Assembly (NCBI GenBank): GCA_020850535.1
Contig: JADZEM010000118.1
Location: 1 to 64,000 of the forward strand
Length of the DNA stretch: 64,000 nucleotides
Direction of reading: 5' to 3'
From: Chloroflexota bacterium
GTDB lineage: Bacteria; Chloroflexota; UBA6077; JACCZL01
This document shows positions 27,312 to 36,701 of the stretch, in pieces. Under the pieces are notes generated by a model, which saw only the letters and a list, made by a program, of their open reading frames with translations, was not told where the DNA came from and did not search any database. Numbering within the stretch: the stretch's first letter is position 1; every line of letters starts with the position of its first letter. Position numbers and translations under genes: made by a program.

Positions 27312-28256
27312 TCAGGACCGCTCGGCAAGCAATGTCTCGATGCGCTCCTGAAAGAAGAGCATCTTGGCGGCCACGAGGCCGCTCGCGATGTAGGCGTTTC
27401 CGACGATGCCGAGCGCCAGCCCCCACGGGGCAACCGATGCCAGCGCGTTCCAGAGAAGCGCCATGGCGATCAGCGAAGCCGTGACGACGATGGCAAGCAG
27501 GAGCGTCGCCCAGACGCCAGAGTGCACGACGGCGATGCTGTCCTTGATCGCCTGGAGCGGACCGACCCGGCGAATCAAGATGGCATCAGATGCGAAGTAG
27601 AGGTAGAGCTGAGCTACCAGCGCCAATGCGCCGACGACCGCCAGTACCAGGGCATCAAGGCCCACGCCCGCCAGCCGCGTGATGGCAGCCAGGAATCCGA
27701 ATGGGATCGTCAGGAGCAACGCTCCGGTGACCACCAGCACCGCCAGTGCGATGAGGCGCAGCCACGCAACGATGGAGAAGATCGGCGTGTTGAGCGGCTC
27801 AACCTGACCATCGCGGGCCTGCTGCGCGATGATGACCTGATAGATGCTGCCGAGCAGCGCGCCGAACAGCAGCGCGCCCAGCGCGATCAGGAACGCCGAA
27901 CTGATGGCGTCCACCATGACAAACGTCCCACGCGCCACCTGAAGCGCCGGAACAATGGTTGGCAGCGTCACGCCGCCCGGCGAGAGCAGGCCGAGCAGGT
28001 TGGCGTCCTCAGCGAACGCGATGACGGACGCGGGCGACTCAGCCCCCAGCGAGCGGCTGACCGACGGCGTGGTGACGAGCTGGCTCACCACCGGTGCAAT
28101 CGACACGCGCGGCCCGAGGAGGAAAAACAGGTCGAGCAGGACTGGGAGGAGCACCACCCACGGCTGCCCGTTCACCACTCCGAATCCGGCCGTCAGACTA
28201 TCGACGACACCGGTGGCGCGGGGGAGCGGTCCGCGTGTCGAAGTGGATTCTCTCAC
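27312..28256 (-). CDS. Multi-spanning membrane protein of unknown function
   Basis: 314 residues from a GTG at 28256. About six hydrophobic segments are seen, with one in the N-terminal third (VVLLPVLLDLFFLLG), a long loop, then closely spaced helices from residue 115 onward. No catalytic motif was recognised. The layout resembles small glycerophosphodiesterase-associated or DUF-type membrane domains, but I cannot assign it. The start has no ribosome-binding site and lies 6 nt after a TAAAAT box, which suggests a leaderless message. It is 24 bp upstream of gyrB and probably shares its transcript. Confidence 0.65.
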   Translation of the reverse strand: MRESTSTRGPLPRATGVVDSLTAGFGVVNGQPWVVLLPVLLDLFFLLGPRVSIAPVVSQLVTTPSVSRSLGAESPASVIAFAEDANLLGLLSPGGVTLPTIVPALQVARGTFVMVDAISSAFLIALGALLFGALLGSIYQVIIAQQARDGQVEPLNTPIFSIVAWLRLIALAVLVVTGALLLTIPFGFLAAITRLAGVGLDALVLAVVGALALVAQLYLYFASDAILIRRVGPLQAIKDSIAVVHSGVWATLLLAIVVTASLIAMALLWNALASVAPWGLALGIVGNAYIASGLVAAKMLFFQERIETLLAERS

Positions 28257-28268
28257 GCACCGATTTTA
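28257..28268 (-). promoter_or_regulatory. -10 box directly before a GTG start
   Basis: On the minus strand TAAAAT (28268-28263) is followed by 6 nt and then the GTG at 28256. The usual start of transcription after a -10 box would fall on the GTG itself. No good -35 box is seen. Confidence 0.5.
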
Positions 28269-28444
28269 CCAGATTTGGGTCGTCCTCAGGTAATCGTCCC
28301 CTTCTGGAGCAGGCGTTGTGAGAGGTCTGTACCAGCCGCGCTACCGCGTGTGAATGCCGGGTCCTGCCTGAGGTTCTCGCGTGCTCAGTCCGGCGCAGTT
28401 TGGGCGGAGGTCGCGGCGTTCATCCGGGTCGTGCTCCGCAGTCG

Positions 28445-28450
28445 TACAAT
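28445..28450 (+). promoter_or_regulatory. -10 box for the Uma2 gene
   Basis: TACAAT at 28445-28450 would place the transcript start near 28457, about 25 nt before the GTG at 28482 with a GAGGT site. The -35 region is weak. Confidence 0.45.
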
Positions 28451-28481
28451 GTTTCCATACCGCTCCCGACGAGGTCAGGTC

Positions 28482-29042
28482 GTGGCAATCCACCTTCCCC
28501 ATCATCGGTTCACGGTGGACGAATATCACCGCATGGCCGAGGTCGGCATTCTCCGTGAGGATGACCGGGTCGAGTTGATCGACGGGGAGATCATTGCCGT
28601 TCCGCCAATAGGCTCGGGACACGCAGGAACTCTTGAGGATCTGGCGGATCGCATGCGGGCCACGTTGCCGGCTGGTTTTCGCGTGCGTATGCAGAATCCT
28701 ATTGTGCTCTACGATGAGGCGGAGTCCCAGCCCGATCTCGCCATCGCCCCCGTTCGCGACGACAACTACCGGCGCGGGCACCCAAGGGATGCGGACGTCA
28801 TGCTCGTCGTTGAGGTGGCAGACACGTCGCTCGCCTACGACCGCCACACGAAGGCGCCGATGTACGCACGGGCGGGCATCCCCGAGCTGTGGATCGTCAA
28901 CCTGGTAGGCCGGGTGGTCGAGATCTACCGCGAGCCGCTGGACGGCGCGTATCGGAGCGTCGAGGTGGCTCGCCGAGGAGACACACTGCGACCGCTCGCG
29001 TTCCCAGAGATCAACTTCGCGGTGGCCGACCTGCTGGTCTGA
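28482..29042 (+). CDS. Uma2-family (PD-(D/E)XK-like) endonuclease
   Basis: 186 residues from the GTG at 28482. An ATG at 28449 would overlap the -10 box and is less likely. Features of the DUF820/Uma2 family are FTVDEYHRMAEVGIL, DDRVELIDGEII, then SQPDLAIAP and DVMLVVEVADTSL, giving the D...ExV catalytic pattern of this nuclease fold. Here the usual Lys position is Ala (VEVAD), as in most Uma2 proteins. The family is often multi-copy in Chloroflexota and cyanobacteria; its function is unclear. It sits alone, convergent with ribF and only 13 bp from it. Confidence 0.85.
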   Translation: MAIHLPHHRFTVDEYHRMAEVGILREDDRVELIDGEIIAVPPIGSGHAGTLEDLADRMRATLPAGFRVRMQNPIVLYDEAESQPDLAIAPVRDDNYRRGHPRDADVMLVVEVADTSLAYDRHTKAPMYARAGIPELWIVNLVGRVVEIYREPLDGAYRSVEVARRGDTLRPLAFPEINFAVADLLV

Positions 29043-29055
29043 CGCTGCCTTCGTG

Positions 29056-29988
29056 CTAGAGCGCGAGATCGACCGTTCGCGCTGCGTTGGCGTCGCGCCC
29101 GATCTGCGCGCGAAGGGCGTCGATCCCGTCGAAGCGGCGGGTGTCCCGCAAGCGGTCCACGAAATCGACGTCGAGTTGCTTGCCGTAGAGATCCAGCGTC
29201 GCGTCGAGCAGGTGGACCTCCAGCAGCCGTTCGCCTTCCTTGAAGGTCGGGCGCGAGCCGAGGTTCACGACGGCCCGATACTCGACCCCGTCGAAGGGAA
29301 CGACCGCCGCGTAGACGCCGTCGGCTGGCAGGGCACGGCGTGGGTCCGGCTTGATATTGGCGGTCGGAAAGCCGATCGTTCGTCCACGCTGCATGCCGCC
29401 CTCGACGATGCCGCCGATCCGGTAGCGACGCCCGAGCAGCCGGTTGGCGTGGCGAACGTTGCCCTGGGCCAGCAGGCTGCGGATAAACGTGCTGGAGATG
29501 ACCTCGCGGTCCATCCTGCGGGGCGGCACCACGTGCAGGGCGAACTCCTGGACCCGGCCGAGGTCGGCCAGCGCGGCGATGGTCCCGGAACGGCCCCGTC
29601 CGAGTGCGAAGTCGCTGCCGACCCACAGCTCGGCCAGCGGATGCTCTTCCGAGATCAGCCCCAGGAACTCTTCGGGTGACAGCATCGAGAGGGCCAGGGT
29701 GAACTCGATCACCTGGACGTGGTCGAGGCCAAGCTGGTGGAGCACCCGCTCCTTCTCGGCACGATCCGCCAGGTAGGAGAGCTTGCGCTCCGGATAGAGC
29801 ACCAGATCGGGGTGCGGATCGAAGGTGACGCACAGGCTGTCGAGACCGAGCGATCTGGCCCGGTCAACGACCTGACCGAGCAGGTCATGGTGACCCCGGT
29901 GGATCCCGTCGAACGCCCCGATGGTCGCAACCACCGGTCGCCGCGCCGGTCCCTGTACCGCTGCTGCTCCGTCCACCGCCTCTTTCAC
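29056..29988 (-). CDS. ribF: Bifunctional riboflavin kinase / FAD synthetase
   Basis: 310 residues. The N-terminal nucleotidyltransferase domain has GAFDGIHRGHHDLL (family GxFDGxHxGH) and a SSTFIRSLL motif. The C-terminal riboflavin kinase domain has GRTIGFPTANI and GVYAAVV, then NLGSRPTF. It converts riboflavin to FMN and then FAD. The start is GTG, overlapping the truB stop by 4 bp (GTGA). It is the last gene of the nusA-infB cluster. Confidence 0.95.
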   Translation of the reverse strand: MKEAVDGAAAVQGPARRPVVATIGAFDGIHRGHHDLLGQVVDRARSLGLDSLCVTFDPHPDLVLYPERKLSYLADRAEKERVLHQLGLDHVQVIEFTLALSMLSPEEFLGLISEEHPLAELWVGSDFALGRGRSGTIAALADLGRVQEFALHVVPPRRMDREVISSTFIRSLLAQGNVRHANRLLGRRYRIGGIVEGGMQRGRTIGFPTANIKPDPRRALPADGVYAAVVPFDGVEYRAVVNLGSRPTFKEGERLLEVHLLDATLDLYGKQLDVDFVDRLRDTRRFDGIDALRAQIGRDANAARTVDLAL

Positions 29989-30947
29989 CCCTGCTCCCCG
30001 GTCGCTGCGCCATCTGACGGCGTGCTGGCCAGTGCCAGCCGTGGCTGCCAGGCGCGCCGCCGAGCGTCGAAGTCGGCCAGCGCCAGCAGCCGGCCCTCAG
30101 AATCGTACACGCGGGTGAGGCCGGCCGTCGCCTGGGCGGGGTCTACGTCCGGGGCGGCGGGCCAGGACCGGCCGTGCCCGATGTCGATCAGCCGCGACGG
30201 GTCCACCACGATAGCCGGCAGCGCCGCCAGCGCGTCGTCGGCAGGCTGCAACACGGAGGCGACGTCGTCGCGTTCGACGGCCGCCGCGATCTCGTCCAGC
30301 GAGACGGCGGTTTCAAGGCGAAAGTCTCCGACCCAGAGCCGTACCAGCTGTGTCAGGTGCGCTCCGCACCCGAGCGAGGCACCCAGGTCGCGGGCCAGCG
30401 CGCGGATGTAGGTGCCTTTCGAGCAGGCAACGCGCACCGTCAGACGCGGCGTCTGCCAGCCGAGAAGCTCCAGCCGGTGAACGGTCACCTCGCGAGCGGC
30501 CAGCTCCGGGGCGTCGCCGCGCCGTGCGAGGTCGTAGGCGCGCTGCCCGGCCACCTTGATCGCGGAGAAGGCCGGCGGCGTCTGGGAGATGCGCCCGCGA
30601 AACGGCGCCAGGGCCGCGTCGAGCTGTTCGGCCGTCAGGTCGGGGAGGGGCCGACGCTCCAGCACGTCGCCCTCGGCGTCGTCGGTGCTCGTGCGCGCGC
30701 CCAGCTCGATCTCGGCGTGGTAGCCCTTCTCGGTGTCGGCGATCAGCTCGACCAGCCGGGTGTACCGCCCAACACAGAGCGGCAGGACGCCCTCGGCCAT
30801 CGGGTCGAGCGTGCCGGCGTGCCCGACGCGCCGCGTGCCGAGTGTTCGCCGCACGACGGCCACGACGTCGTGCGAGGTGAAGCCCTTCGGCTTGCGGACG
30901 TTCAGCAGGCCGTGAACGTCGGCGTCGTTTTTGCGGCGGCGGCTCAT
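29985..30947 (-). CDS. truB: tRNA pseudouridine-55 synthase
   Basis: 320 residues from the ATG at 30947, with a GGAGGT site. Motifs are GLLNVRKPKGFTSHDVV at the N-terminus, VGHAGTLDPMAEGVLP with the catalytic Asp, and CSKGTYIRALARDLG. A C-terminal PUA-like region is present. It makes pseudouridine 55 in the T loop of tRNAs. It lies between rbfA and ribF in the usual order. Confidence 0.95.
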   Translation of the reverse strand: MSRRRKNDADVHGLLNVRKPKGFTSHDVVAVVRRTLGTRRVGHAGTLDPMAEGVLPLCVGRYTRLVELIADTEKGYHAEIELGARTSTDDAEGDVLERRPLPDLTAEQLDAALAPFRGRISQTPPAFSAIKVAGQRAYDLARRGDAPELAAREVTVHRLELLGWQTPRLTVRVACSKGTYIRALARDLGASLGCGAHLTQLVRLWVGDFRLETAVSLDEIAAAVERDDVASVLQPADDALAALPAIVVDPSRLIDIGHGRSWPAAPDVDPAQATAGLTRVYDSEGRLLALADFDARRRAWQPRLALASTPSDGAATGEQG

Positions 30948-30981
30948 CGGACGAGCACCTCCGCCCCGCCGGGTGGTCGGC

Positions 30982-31392
30982 TCACGCGTCGCCGGTCGAC
31001 GTGGGGACCGTTGCAGCCTCAGACTCGGCGGGCGGCGTCTCGGGCGGCGGGGCGTGCTCGCGCAGCAGCGCCAGAACGCGCGCGCCTCGTGCAATCGACG
31101 GATCGTGCACGAACTCCAGCTCCGGCGTGTGGCGCAGGTTGATCGCCTGGGCGATCTCTCGCCGGTAGAAGCGAGCGGCCTTCCGCAGGCGCTTCATGAT
31201 CTCGTCGGCCTCCGGCCCCTCGTCGAGGGTGCTGACGAAGACCTTTGCCTTCTGGAGGTCCTGGGTGACCTGGACCTCGGTGACGCTGATCATGGTGGAG
31301 AGGGCCGGATCGTCGGTCTCATAGCGGAGCAGCCGGCTGATCTCGTCCCGCAGTAGTTGATTGATGCGTTGCTGCCGACGCTTATCGGCCAT
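30982..31392 (-). CDS. rbfA: 30S ribosome-binding factor A
   Basis: 136 residues. The KH-like core has RINQLLRDEISRLLR, MISVTEVQVTQDLQKAKVFVS and RHTPELEFVHD near residue 95. RbfA helps mature the 16S rRNA 5' end and is a cold-adaptation factor. A 30-residue acidic/Pro tail follows the domain. It is 114 bp after infB, with a GC-rich inverted repeat in the gap. Confidence 0.95.
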   Translation of the reverse strand: MADKRRQQRINQLLRDEISRLLRYETDDPALSTMISVTEVQVTQDLQKAKVFVSTLDEGPEADEIMKRLRKAARFYRREIAQAINLRHTPELEFVHDPSIARGARVLALLREHAPPPETPPAESEAATVPTSTGDA

Positions 31393-31458
31393 GATGACCC
31401 CCAGAGCATGCTCGGTGGGCGAGACGCCAGAACGGCGATCGGTCCCCTCACCCCCAAG

Positions 31459-31486
31459 CCCCCTCTCCCGGGCGCGGGAGAGGGGG
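31459..31486. repeat. Inverted repeat between infB and rbfA
   Basis: CCCCCTCTCCCG pairs with CGGGAGAGGGGG around a 4-nt loop. The surrounding CCTCACCCCCAAGCC looks like a dispersed intergenic repeat. It might lower downstream expression within the operon. Confidence 0.55.
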
Positions 31487-31506
31487 AGCCGAATCGGGGA
31501 TGCGGA

Positions 31507-33423
31507 CTAGATCGCGATGATCTCCTGCTGCCCGTACGACTCGATGATGTCGCCCTCGCGGAACTCGCTGTAGCCGTCGAGCAGGATGCCGCACTCGACG
31601 CCAGCACCGACCTCCTTGACCTCGTCCTTGATCCGCCGCAACGAGGCGATCTTGCCCTCCCAGAGGGCACGGTCGCCGCGCTTGACGCGAGCGGAGTCGG
31701 CGGCGAGCACCTGCCCGTCGGTGACGAGGCAGCCGGCAGCCGCGCCGCCCTTGCGGACCGGGAAGATCATGCGGATCTCGGCATGGCCGTGCACGACTTC
31801 CTGGAAGCGCGGCCCGAGCATGCCCACCAACGCCTTCCGGACATCTTCGACCACGTTGTAGATGACCGTGTAGTAGCGCAGATCGACGTGCTGCGTCTCG
31901 GCGGCGCTGCGGGCGCCCGGTTCGGCCCGCACGTTGAAGGCGACGATGATCGCTTTGGATGCCGACGCCAGCATCACGTCGGACTCCGTCACGTTACCCG
32001 TGCCAGAGCCGATGACCTTGACGCGCAGACCCTCCTCCTGAAGTCGCTGCAGCGACGTCACCAGCGGCTCGATGGAGCCCTGGACGTCCGCCTTGACCAC
32101 CAGGTTGAGGTCGCCGACCTCGCCGTCCTTCATGCGAGTGTAGATGTCTTCCAGCGAGACATCGCTGGCCCCGCGCTGCGCGTCCCGCTCGGCGTTGCGC
32201 TGGAAGATGGCGGCCTGCTGGCGCGCCGTCTTCTCGTCCGGCACCACCGTCAGGCGGTCGCCGGCCTTCGGCACGCCCGACAGGCCGAGGATCTCGACCG
32301 GCGTGGACGGGCCAGCCGCCTTGAGCCGCTTGCCCTTGTCGTCCAGCAGCGCCCGCAGCTTGCCGGTGATCCCGCCGATCACCACGACATCGCCGGCGTT
32401 GAGCGTGCCCCGCTGCACCAGGACCGTGGCGACCGGGCCGCGAGACTTGTCGAGCTTCGCCTCGACCACGAGGCCGCCGGCCACCCGGTTCGGGTTCGCC
32501 TTCAACTCGGCCACGTCCGCGACGATGGCGATGGTGGCCAGCAGGTTGTCGATGCCGTCGCCGGTGCGCGCCGACACGGGCACGAGCGGCACATCGCCGC
32601 CGTACTCCTCGATCAACACGTCCTTGTCGGCAAGCTGCTGCTTGATCCGGTCCGGGTTGATGTTCGGCCGGTCCATCTTGTTCAGCGCCACGACAATCGG
32701 CACCCTGGCCGCGCGGGCGTGGTCGATGGCCTCAGCCGTCTGCGGCATCACGCCATCGTCAGCGGCCACGACCAGCACGGCGATGTCCGTGGCCTGGGCG
32801 CCGCGTGCGCGCATCGCGGTGAACGCTTCGTGGCCCGGGGTGTCGAGGAAGGTGATCTTCCGCTCTTCGCCGTCCACGTCCACGTCGACCTGATACGCGC
32901 CGATGTGCTGGGTGATGCCGCCCGCCTCGCCGTGCGCCACGCGCGTCTGGCGGATGCGGTCCAGCAGGCTCGTCTTGCCGTGGTCGACGTGGCCCATCAC
33001 GGTGACCACCGCCGGTCGCGCCACGAGCTGGGCCTGCTCTTCCGCCGACAGCTCTTCCTCGGCGGCGTCCTCGTCGTCATCGCCGTCGCCAGACGACAGC
33101 TCGCTGGCCTCGAACCCGAGATCGCTCGCCACGGACGCCGCCGTATCGAAGTCGATCACCTGATTCATGGTCGCGAAGATGCCGTTCTTGATGAGTCCGG
33201 AGATGACGGCGGCCGGCGGCAGCGAGAGCAAGCCGGCCAGCTCCTCGACCGTCATTATGGGCGGCAACTCGATGGCGCGTGCCGCTACGGCAACGCCATT
33301 TCCGTTCTGCTCGAAGCCGCCCGGGGTGAACGGTCCCCGTCGATTGCTGTTGCGGCCACCACCACGATTCCCGCCTGGCCGCGGGCGGCCTCGGCCGCCG
33401 CCACGGCGAAAAGGTCTGGGCAT
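31507..33423 (-). CDS. infB: Translation initiation factor IF-2 (short form)
   Basis: 638 residues. An Arg/Gly-rich N-terminus (about 40 residues) and an IF2_N domain ([24 protein letters not shown]) come first, then an acidic spacer. The GTPase domain has [13 protein letters not shown] (G1), DTPGHEAF (G3) and NKMD (G4), followed by domains II-IV. It is shorter than the E. coli form, which has a long N-terminal extension. It brings fMet-tRNA to the 30S subunit. The ATG directly follows the ylxR stop. Confidence 0.97.
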   Translation of the reverse strand: MPRPFRRGGGRGRPRPGGNRGGGRNSNRRGPFTPGGFEQNGNGVAVAARAIELPPIMTVEELAGLLSLPPAAVISGLIKNGIFATMNQVIDFDTAASVASDLGFEASELSSGDGDDDEDAAEEELSAEEQAQLVARPAVVTVMGHVDHGKTSLLDRIRQTRVAHGEAGGITQHIGAYQVDVDVDGEERKITFLDTPGHEAFTAMRARGAQATDIAVLVVAADDGVMPQTAEAIDHARAARVPIVVALNKMDRPNINPDRIKQQLADKDVLIEEYGGDVPLVPVSARTGDGIDNLLATIAIVADVAELKANPNRVAGGLVVEAKLDKSRGPVATVLVQRGTLNAGDVVVIGGITGKLRALLDDKGKRLKAAGPSTPVEILGLSGVPKAGDRLTVVPDEKTARQQAAIFQRNAERDAQRGASDVSLEDIYTRMKDGEVGDLNLVVKADVQGSIEPLVTSLQRLQEEGLRVKVIGSGTGNVTESDVMLASASKAIIVAFNVRAEPGARSAAETQHVDLRYYTVIYNVVEDVRKALVGMLGPRFQEVVHGHAEIRMIFPVRKGGAAAGCLVTDGQVLAADSARVKRGDRALWEGKIASLRRIKDEVKEVGAGVECGILLDGYSEFREGDIIESYGQQEIIAI

Positions 33424-33732
33424 TCAGGCTCCCCTTTCCTGGCGATCGTCGGCGGCCACGAGGGTGGCTTCGGACGCGCCAAAAGCTGTCAGGGCCGCTC
33501 GGTCGGCCTCCGACAGCTCGGTCTTCAATGCTCTATCAAGCGCGTGCCGCTTCAACGCCGTGTGCCAGCAGGAAGCCCGCAGGCAGAGGTACGCGCCCCG
33601 ACCGGACCGCTTGCCGGTGGGATCGATGCTGACAGCGCCGTCTGGCGCCCGCACGATCCGCACCATTTCTCGTTTGGGGCGTTCAGAGCGGCAGGCGACG
33701 CACGTCCGTTGCGGAATGTGACGTTGCGGCAT
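33424..33732 (-). CDS. ylxR: YlxR/RnpM family RNA-binding protein
   Basis: 102 residues with a GAGGAGG site. [22 protein letters not shown] and [13 protein letters not shown] give the four cysteines and basic face of the DUF448 family. The B. subtilis homologue modulates RNase P. It always lies between nusA and infB, as here; the infB start abuts its stop and nusA ends 12 bp upstream. Confidence 0.92.
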   Translation of the reverse strand: MPQRHIPQRTCVACRSERPKREMVRIVRAPDGAVSIDPTGKRSGRGAYLCLRASCWHTALKRHALDRALKTELSEADRAALTAFGASEATLVAADDRQERGA

Positions 33733-33744
33733 CCGGCCTCCTCG

Positions 33745-34929
33745 CTACCCCTCGCTTCGCACCTCACCGGGCGTCTGCGCGCCGGCCTCGGCGAGCGCAG
33801 GCTCGCCCGCGGCTTCGCTTGCTTCGCGGGCACGCTCGGCGGCTGCCCGCATCGCGGCCTCACTCTTGATGTCGATCCGCCAGCCGGTGAGCTTGGCGGC
33901 GAGGCGCGCGTTCTGTCCTTCCTTGCCGATGGCCAGGGACAACTGGCGCTCGGGCACGACGACCGTGGCCGTCTTGGTGTCTTCGTCCACGCTGACCCGC
34001 ACCACCTGGGCCGGGCTGAGCGCGTTCGCGACGTAGCGGGAGGGGTCTTCAGCCCACTCGACCACGTCGATCTTCTCGCCGTTCAGCTCGTTGACGACGT
34101 TCTGAATCCGCACGCCGCGCATACCCACGCACGAGCCGACCGGGTCGATGCCCTGCTGCCGCGCCTGGACCGCTACTTTCGAGCGCGCCCCGGCCTCACG
34201 GGCGATCGCCTTGATCTCCACGCGGCCATCGAAGATCTCCGGCACCTCCTGCTCGAAGAGACGCCGCAGCATCAGGCGGTGTGCCCGCGACACCACGATC
34301 TGCGGGCCGCGATGGGTGTCGTGAACCTCGGCCACGTACACGCGGATGCGCTGGCCCGGGTAGTACCGCTCGGTGGGCACCTGCTCGGCGCGCGGCATGA
34401 TCGCCTCGGCTCGCCCCAGCTCGACAATCGCCGTGCCGGCCTCGATCCGCTGGATCACGCCGTGCACGATCTCGTCCTTCCGCTCGGCGAACTCGTTGAA
34501 GACCATCTGACGCTCGGCGTCCCGCAGCTTCTGCAGGACCACCTGCTTCGCCGTCTGCGCGGCGATCCGCCCGAAAGCCGGCGGCGTCACGTCGTAGCGG
34601 ATGTACCCGCCGACGGTCGGCTCGCCCTCGGCGATCTTGTCGGCAGGGATCGCCTGGGCGTCGGCCAGCTTGATCTGATCCCAGACAGCGACGCCGTCGG
34701 GCTGCTCTTCGATCAAGTCCTCGACCACCAGGGCGCGGCGCATGATGGCGATAGACCGCTCTTGCGGCTCGTCGGGCCTCAGCTCGGCCTCGAGGTCGTT
34801 GGCGGGAGCGTCAAAGTTGCGCTTGTAGGCGGACACCAGGGCGGCCTTGAGCGCGTCAAGGACCATCTCCTTCGGAACGCCCTTTTCGCTGCTGAGCTGC
34901 GTGATCGCGGCAAGAAATTCGGACTTCAT
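33745..34929 (-). CDS. nusA: Transcription termination/antitermination factor NusA
   Basis: 394 residues. The N-terminal RNA-polymerase-binding domain spans 1-125. An S1 domain (about 130-200) and two KH domains follow, with [19 protein letters not shown] and [19 protein letters not shown]. The acidic C-terminal repeats of E. coli NusA are absent; the tail is short and Ala/Glu-rich. It heads the infB cluster; rimP, the usual upstream partner, is missing here. A promoter and a terminator-like hairpin lie in the 150-nt leader. Confidence 0.96.
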   Translation of the reverse strand: MKSEFLAAITQLSSEKGVPKEMVLDALKAALVSAYKRNFDAPANDLEAELRPDEPQERSIAIMRRALVVEDLIEEQPDGVAVWDQIKLADAQAIPADKIAEGEPTVGGYIRYDVTPPAFGRIAAQTAKQVVLQKLRDAERQMVFNEFAERKDEIVHGVIQRIEAGTAIVELGRAEAIMPRAEQVPTERYYPGQRIRVYVAEVHDTHRGPQIVVSRAHRLMLRRLFEQEVPEIFDGRVEIKAIAREAGARSKVAVQARQQGIDPVGSCVGMRGVRIQNVVNELNGEKIDVVEWAEDPSRYVANALSPAQVVRVSVDEDTKTATVVVPERQLSLAIGKEGQNARLAAKLTGWRIDIKSEAAMRAAAERAREASEAAGEPALAEAGAQTPGEVRSEG

Positions 34930-35013
34930 ACGCTATTCACGCCTCCCAGACAGGTGTTGTGATGTTGCAACGCTCCGGTGCGCTCGCGGCTCACATCGAT
35001 GTCCGCTCGGGCC

Positions 35014-35045
35014 TGACAACAAAAGAAGTGGGGAATGCCCACTTC
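35014..35045 (-). terminator. Intrinsic terminator in the nusA leader
   Basis: On the minus strand GAAGTGGG (35045-35038), loop CATTC, CCCACTTC (35032-35025), then TTTTGTTGTC. It is about 100 nt before nusA and about 35 nt after the presumed transcription start. The hairpin plus U-rich tract is a textbook intrinsic terminator and suggests attenuation of the operon. Confidence 0.7.
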
Positions 35046-35086
35046 AAACGGCCCTGTTAGACTGGTCGCTTGCGCGCTGTGAGCGA

Positions 35087-35116
35087 AGTATAGCACCCGT
35101 TCAGAGAGCCTCACAA
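35087..35116 (-). promoter_or_regulatory. nusA operon promoter
   Basis: On the minus strand TTGTGA (35116-35111), an 18-nt spacer and TATACT (35092-35087) preceded by GTGC. The same GTGCTATACT and spacing occur before rpsB. The rest of 34930-35271 holds no gene that I can see. Confidence 0.65.
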
Positions 35117-35271
35117 CAGAAGTGATGACAGCTGCCTGGTCAGATCAGCCGCTGTTCGCGATCTCTGAAGGTGGCCGTCGTCTGGGTCTCCGGCACCATT
35201 CTTGCAGCAAGATCGCTCCATCTTACGCGGGTGCGAGGGGATATCCGAGCAGCGCGAGAGTGAGGTCATCC

Positions 35272-36585
35272 GTGCCCGATGTCGCCCCGAACGCCATCCC
35301 CTGGCCCCACGTGCCAATCCTCTTTCGGCTCGGGTTGGCGCTCGGGATCGGGCTGTTCGTGGGGCTTGAGCGGGAGCGACGCGGCAAGGAGGCCGGCGTC
35401 CGCACGTTCGCGTTCGCGGCGCTGCTCGGATGCATGGGCGGCCTGCTGGGCGATGCGTACGCCCTGTTGGGCATGGGACTGCTGGGGGTGCTGGTGGCGC
35501 TCCTCTGCTGGCAGACCATCCGCGCGAACGGCGCCATCGAGCTGACGACCTCGGCGGCGCTGCTGGTGACCGGCTTCGCCGGGGTGGCGGCCGGCCAGGG
35601 GCACACCTTCACGCCGGTGGCCGTCGGCGTCCTGACGGCGGCGCTGCTCACCTGGAAGGAGCACCTGGCTGGCTTCAGCGTCGGGCTGCGCGAGGTCGAG
35701 CTGCGGTCAGCCGTTCTGCTCGCCATCCTGACGTTCGTGGTCTATCCGGTGCTGCCCACCGAGCCGGTCGATCCGTGGGGCATGGTCGAGCCGCGTGCGG
35801 CCTGGGTGACGGTGATCCTGATCGCGGCGCTCGGCTTCGGGAACTACATCCTGCTCAAACTCTACGGCGCGCGCGGCGTGGCGGTGGCCGGGTTCCTGGG
35901 CGGGCTGGTCAACAGCACGGTGACCGTCACCGAGCTGGCAGGGCGCGTCCGCGACACCGGTGGTCGGCTGACCGGCATGGCCTACCGAGGCGTCCTGCTC
36001 TCGACGACGGCTATGGTGGTCCGAAACGTGGCCTTGCTCGCGATGCTGGCGCCGGCCGCCCTGGCCTCCGCCGTCCTGCCGCTGGGGCTGATGCTGGTGG
36101 CGGCGCTGCTGCTGGCGTGGCTGGCGCCGATAGACGGGCACGACAAGACCGGTGCACCGGCGATCGAGCTTGAGTCGCCGTTCTCGCTGCGGGCGGCGTT
36201 GAAGTTCGGGCTGATCTTCCTGACGCTGGAAGTCGTCGGGACGCTGGCGCAGGTGATGCTCGGGCAGGCGGGCTTCTACGCCGTCAGCCTCGTCGGCGGC
36301 GTTGTCTCGAGCGCCTCGGCGGTCGCGTCCGCCGCGTCGCTCGCCGAGCATGCGCGCATCACGCCCGCCACCGCGAGCACCGGAGCCGTGCTGGCATCCA
36401 TCGCCAGCGCCATGATCAATCTGCCGCTGGTGGCACGGGTCGGCGGGCACCCTGCGCTCACCCGACGACTCCTGGGGGCCATGTCGGCCATCGCCGTCGT
36501 CGGCCTGCTGGGCATCAGCACGGTCTGGCTCACCGACGTATCCCCGATGCTGGAGCACGCCATGTTAGTCGTGACGAGCCGGTAG
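35272..36585 (+). CDS. MgtC/SapB-DUF4010 membrane protein
   Basis: About 437 residues from the GTG at 35272, preceded by GAGGT. The first 140 residues match the MgtC/SapB membrane domain (LALGIGLFVGLERERRGKEAGVRT). The remainder is DUF4010 with about eight membrane segments (AVAGFLGGLVNSTVTVTELA, then GGVVSSASAVASAASLAEH). Proteins of this layout are thought to be small-ion or Mg-related transporters, but the function is not established. It stands alone, divergent from nusA. Confidence 0.8.
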   Translation: MPDVAPNAIPWPHVPILFRLGLALGIGLFVGLERERRGKEAGVRTFAFAALLGCMGGLLGDAYALLGMGLLGVLVALLCWQTIRANGAIELTTSAALLVTGFAGVAAGQGHTFTPVAVGVLTAALLTWKEHLAGFSVGLREVELRSAVLLAILTFVVYPVLPTEPVDPWGMVEPRAAWVTVILIAALGFGNYILLKLYGARGVAVAGFLGGLVNSTVTVTELAGRVRDTGGRLTGMAYRGVLLSTTAMVVRNVALLAMLAPAALASAVLPLGLMLVAALLLAWLAPIDGHDKTGAPAIELESPFSLRAALKFGLIFLTLEVVGTLAQVMLGQAGFYAVSLVGGVVSSASAVASAASLAEHARITPATASTGAVLASIASAMINLPLVARVGGHPALTRRLLGAMSAIAVVGLLGISTVWLTDVSPMLEHAMLVVTSR

Positions 36586-36610
36586 CCATCACATTTGTGC
36601 TCGCTGATTG

Positions 36611-36639
36611 TTGACAGTTTGACGTGACGAGAGTACTCT
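36611..36639 (+). promoter_or_regulatory. Promoter of the first ABC cluster
   Basis: A consensus TTGACA (36611-36616), a 17-nt spacer and a weak TACTCT (36634-36639) lie 62 bp before the binding-protein start. Confidence 0.5.
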
Positions 36640-36701
36640 GCCGACATTCATGGCCGACAACCGCTGACTGACCTGGTGACGTGCGTCGGCTGGGAGGCGA
36701 C

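Noticed and set aside
28449-28481. ATG start for the Uma2 gene
   Set aside because: The ATG overlaps a TACAAT -10 box, so it would lie before the transcript start. The GTG at 28482 has GAGGT and fits family length.
31357-34962. A 1201-codon open frame on the plus strand across infB and nusA
   Set aside because: It lies antisense to well-recognised genes. Its composition (Arg, His, Asp, Leu rich) is the usual shadow of GC-rich codons.
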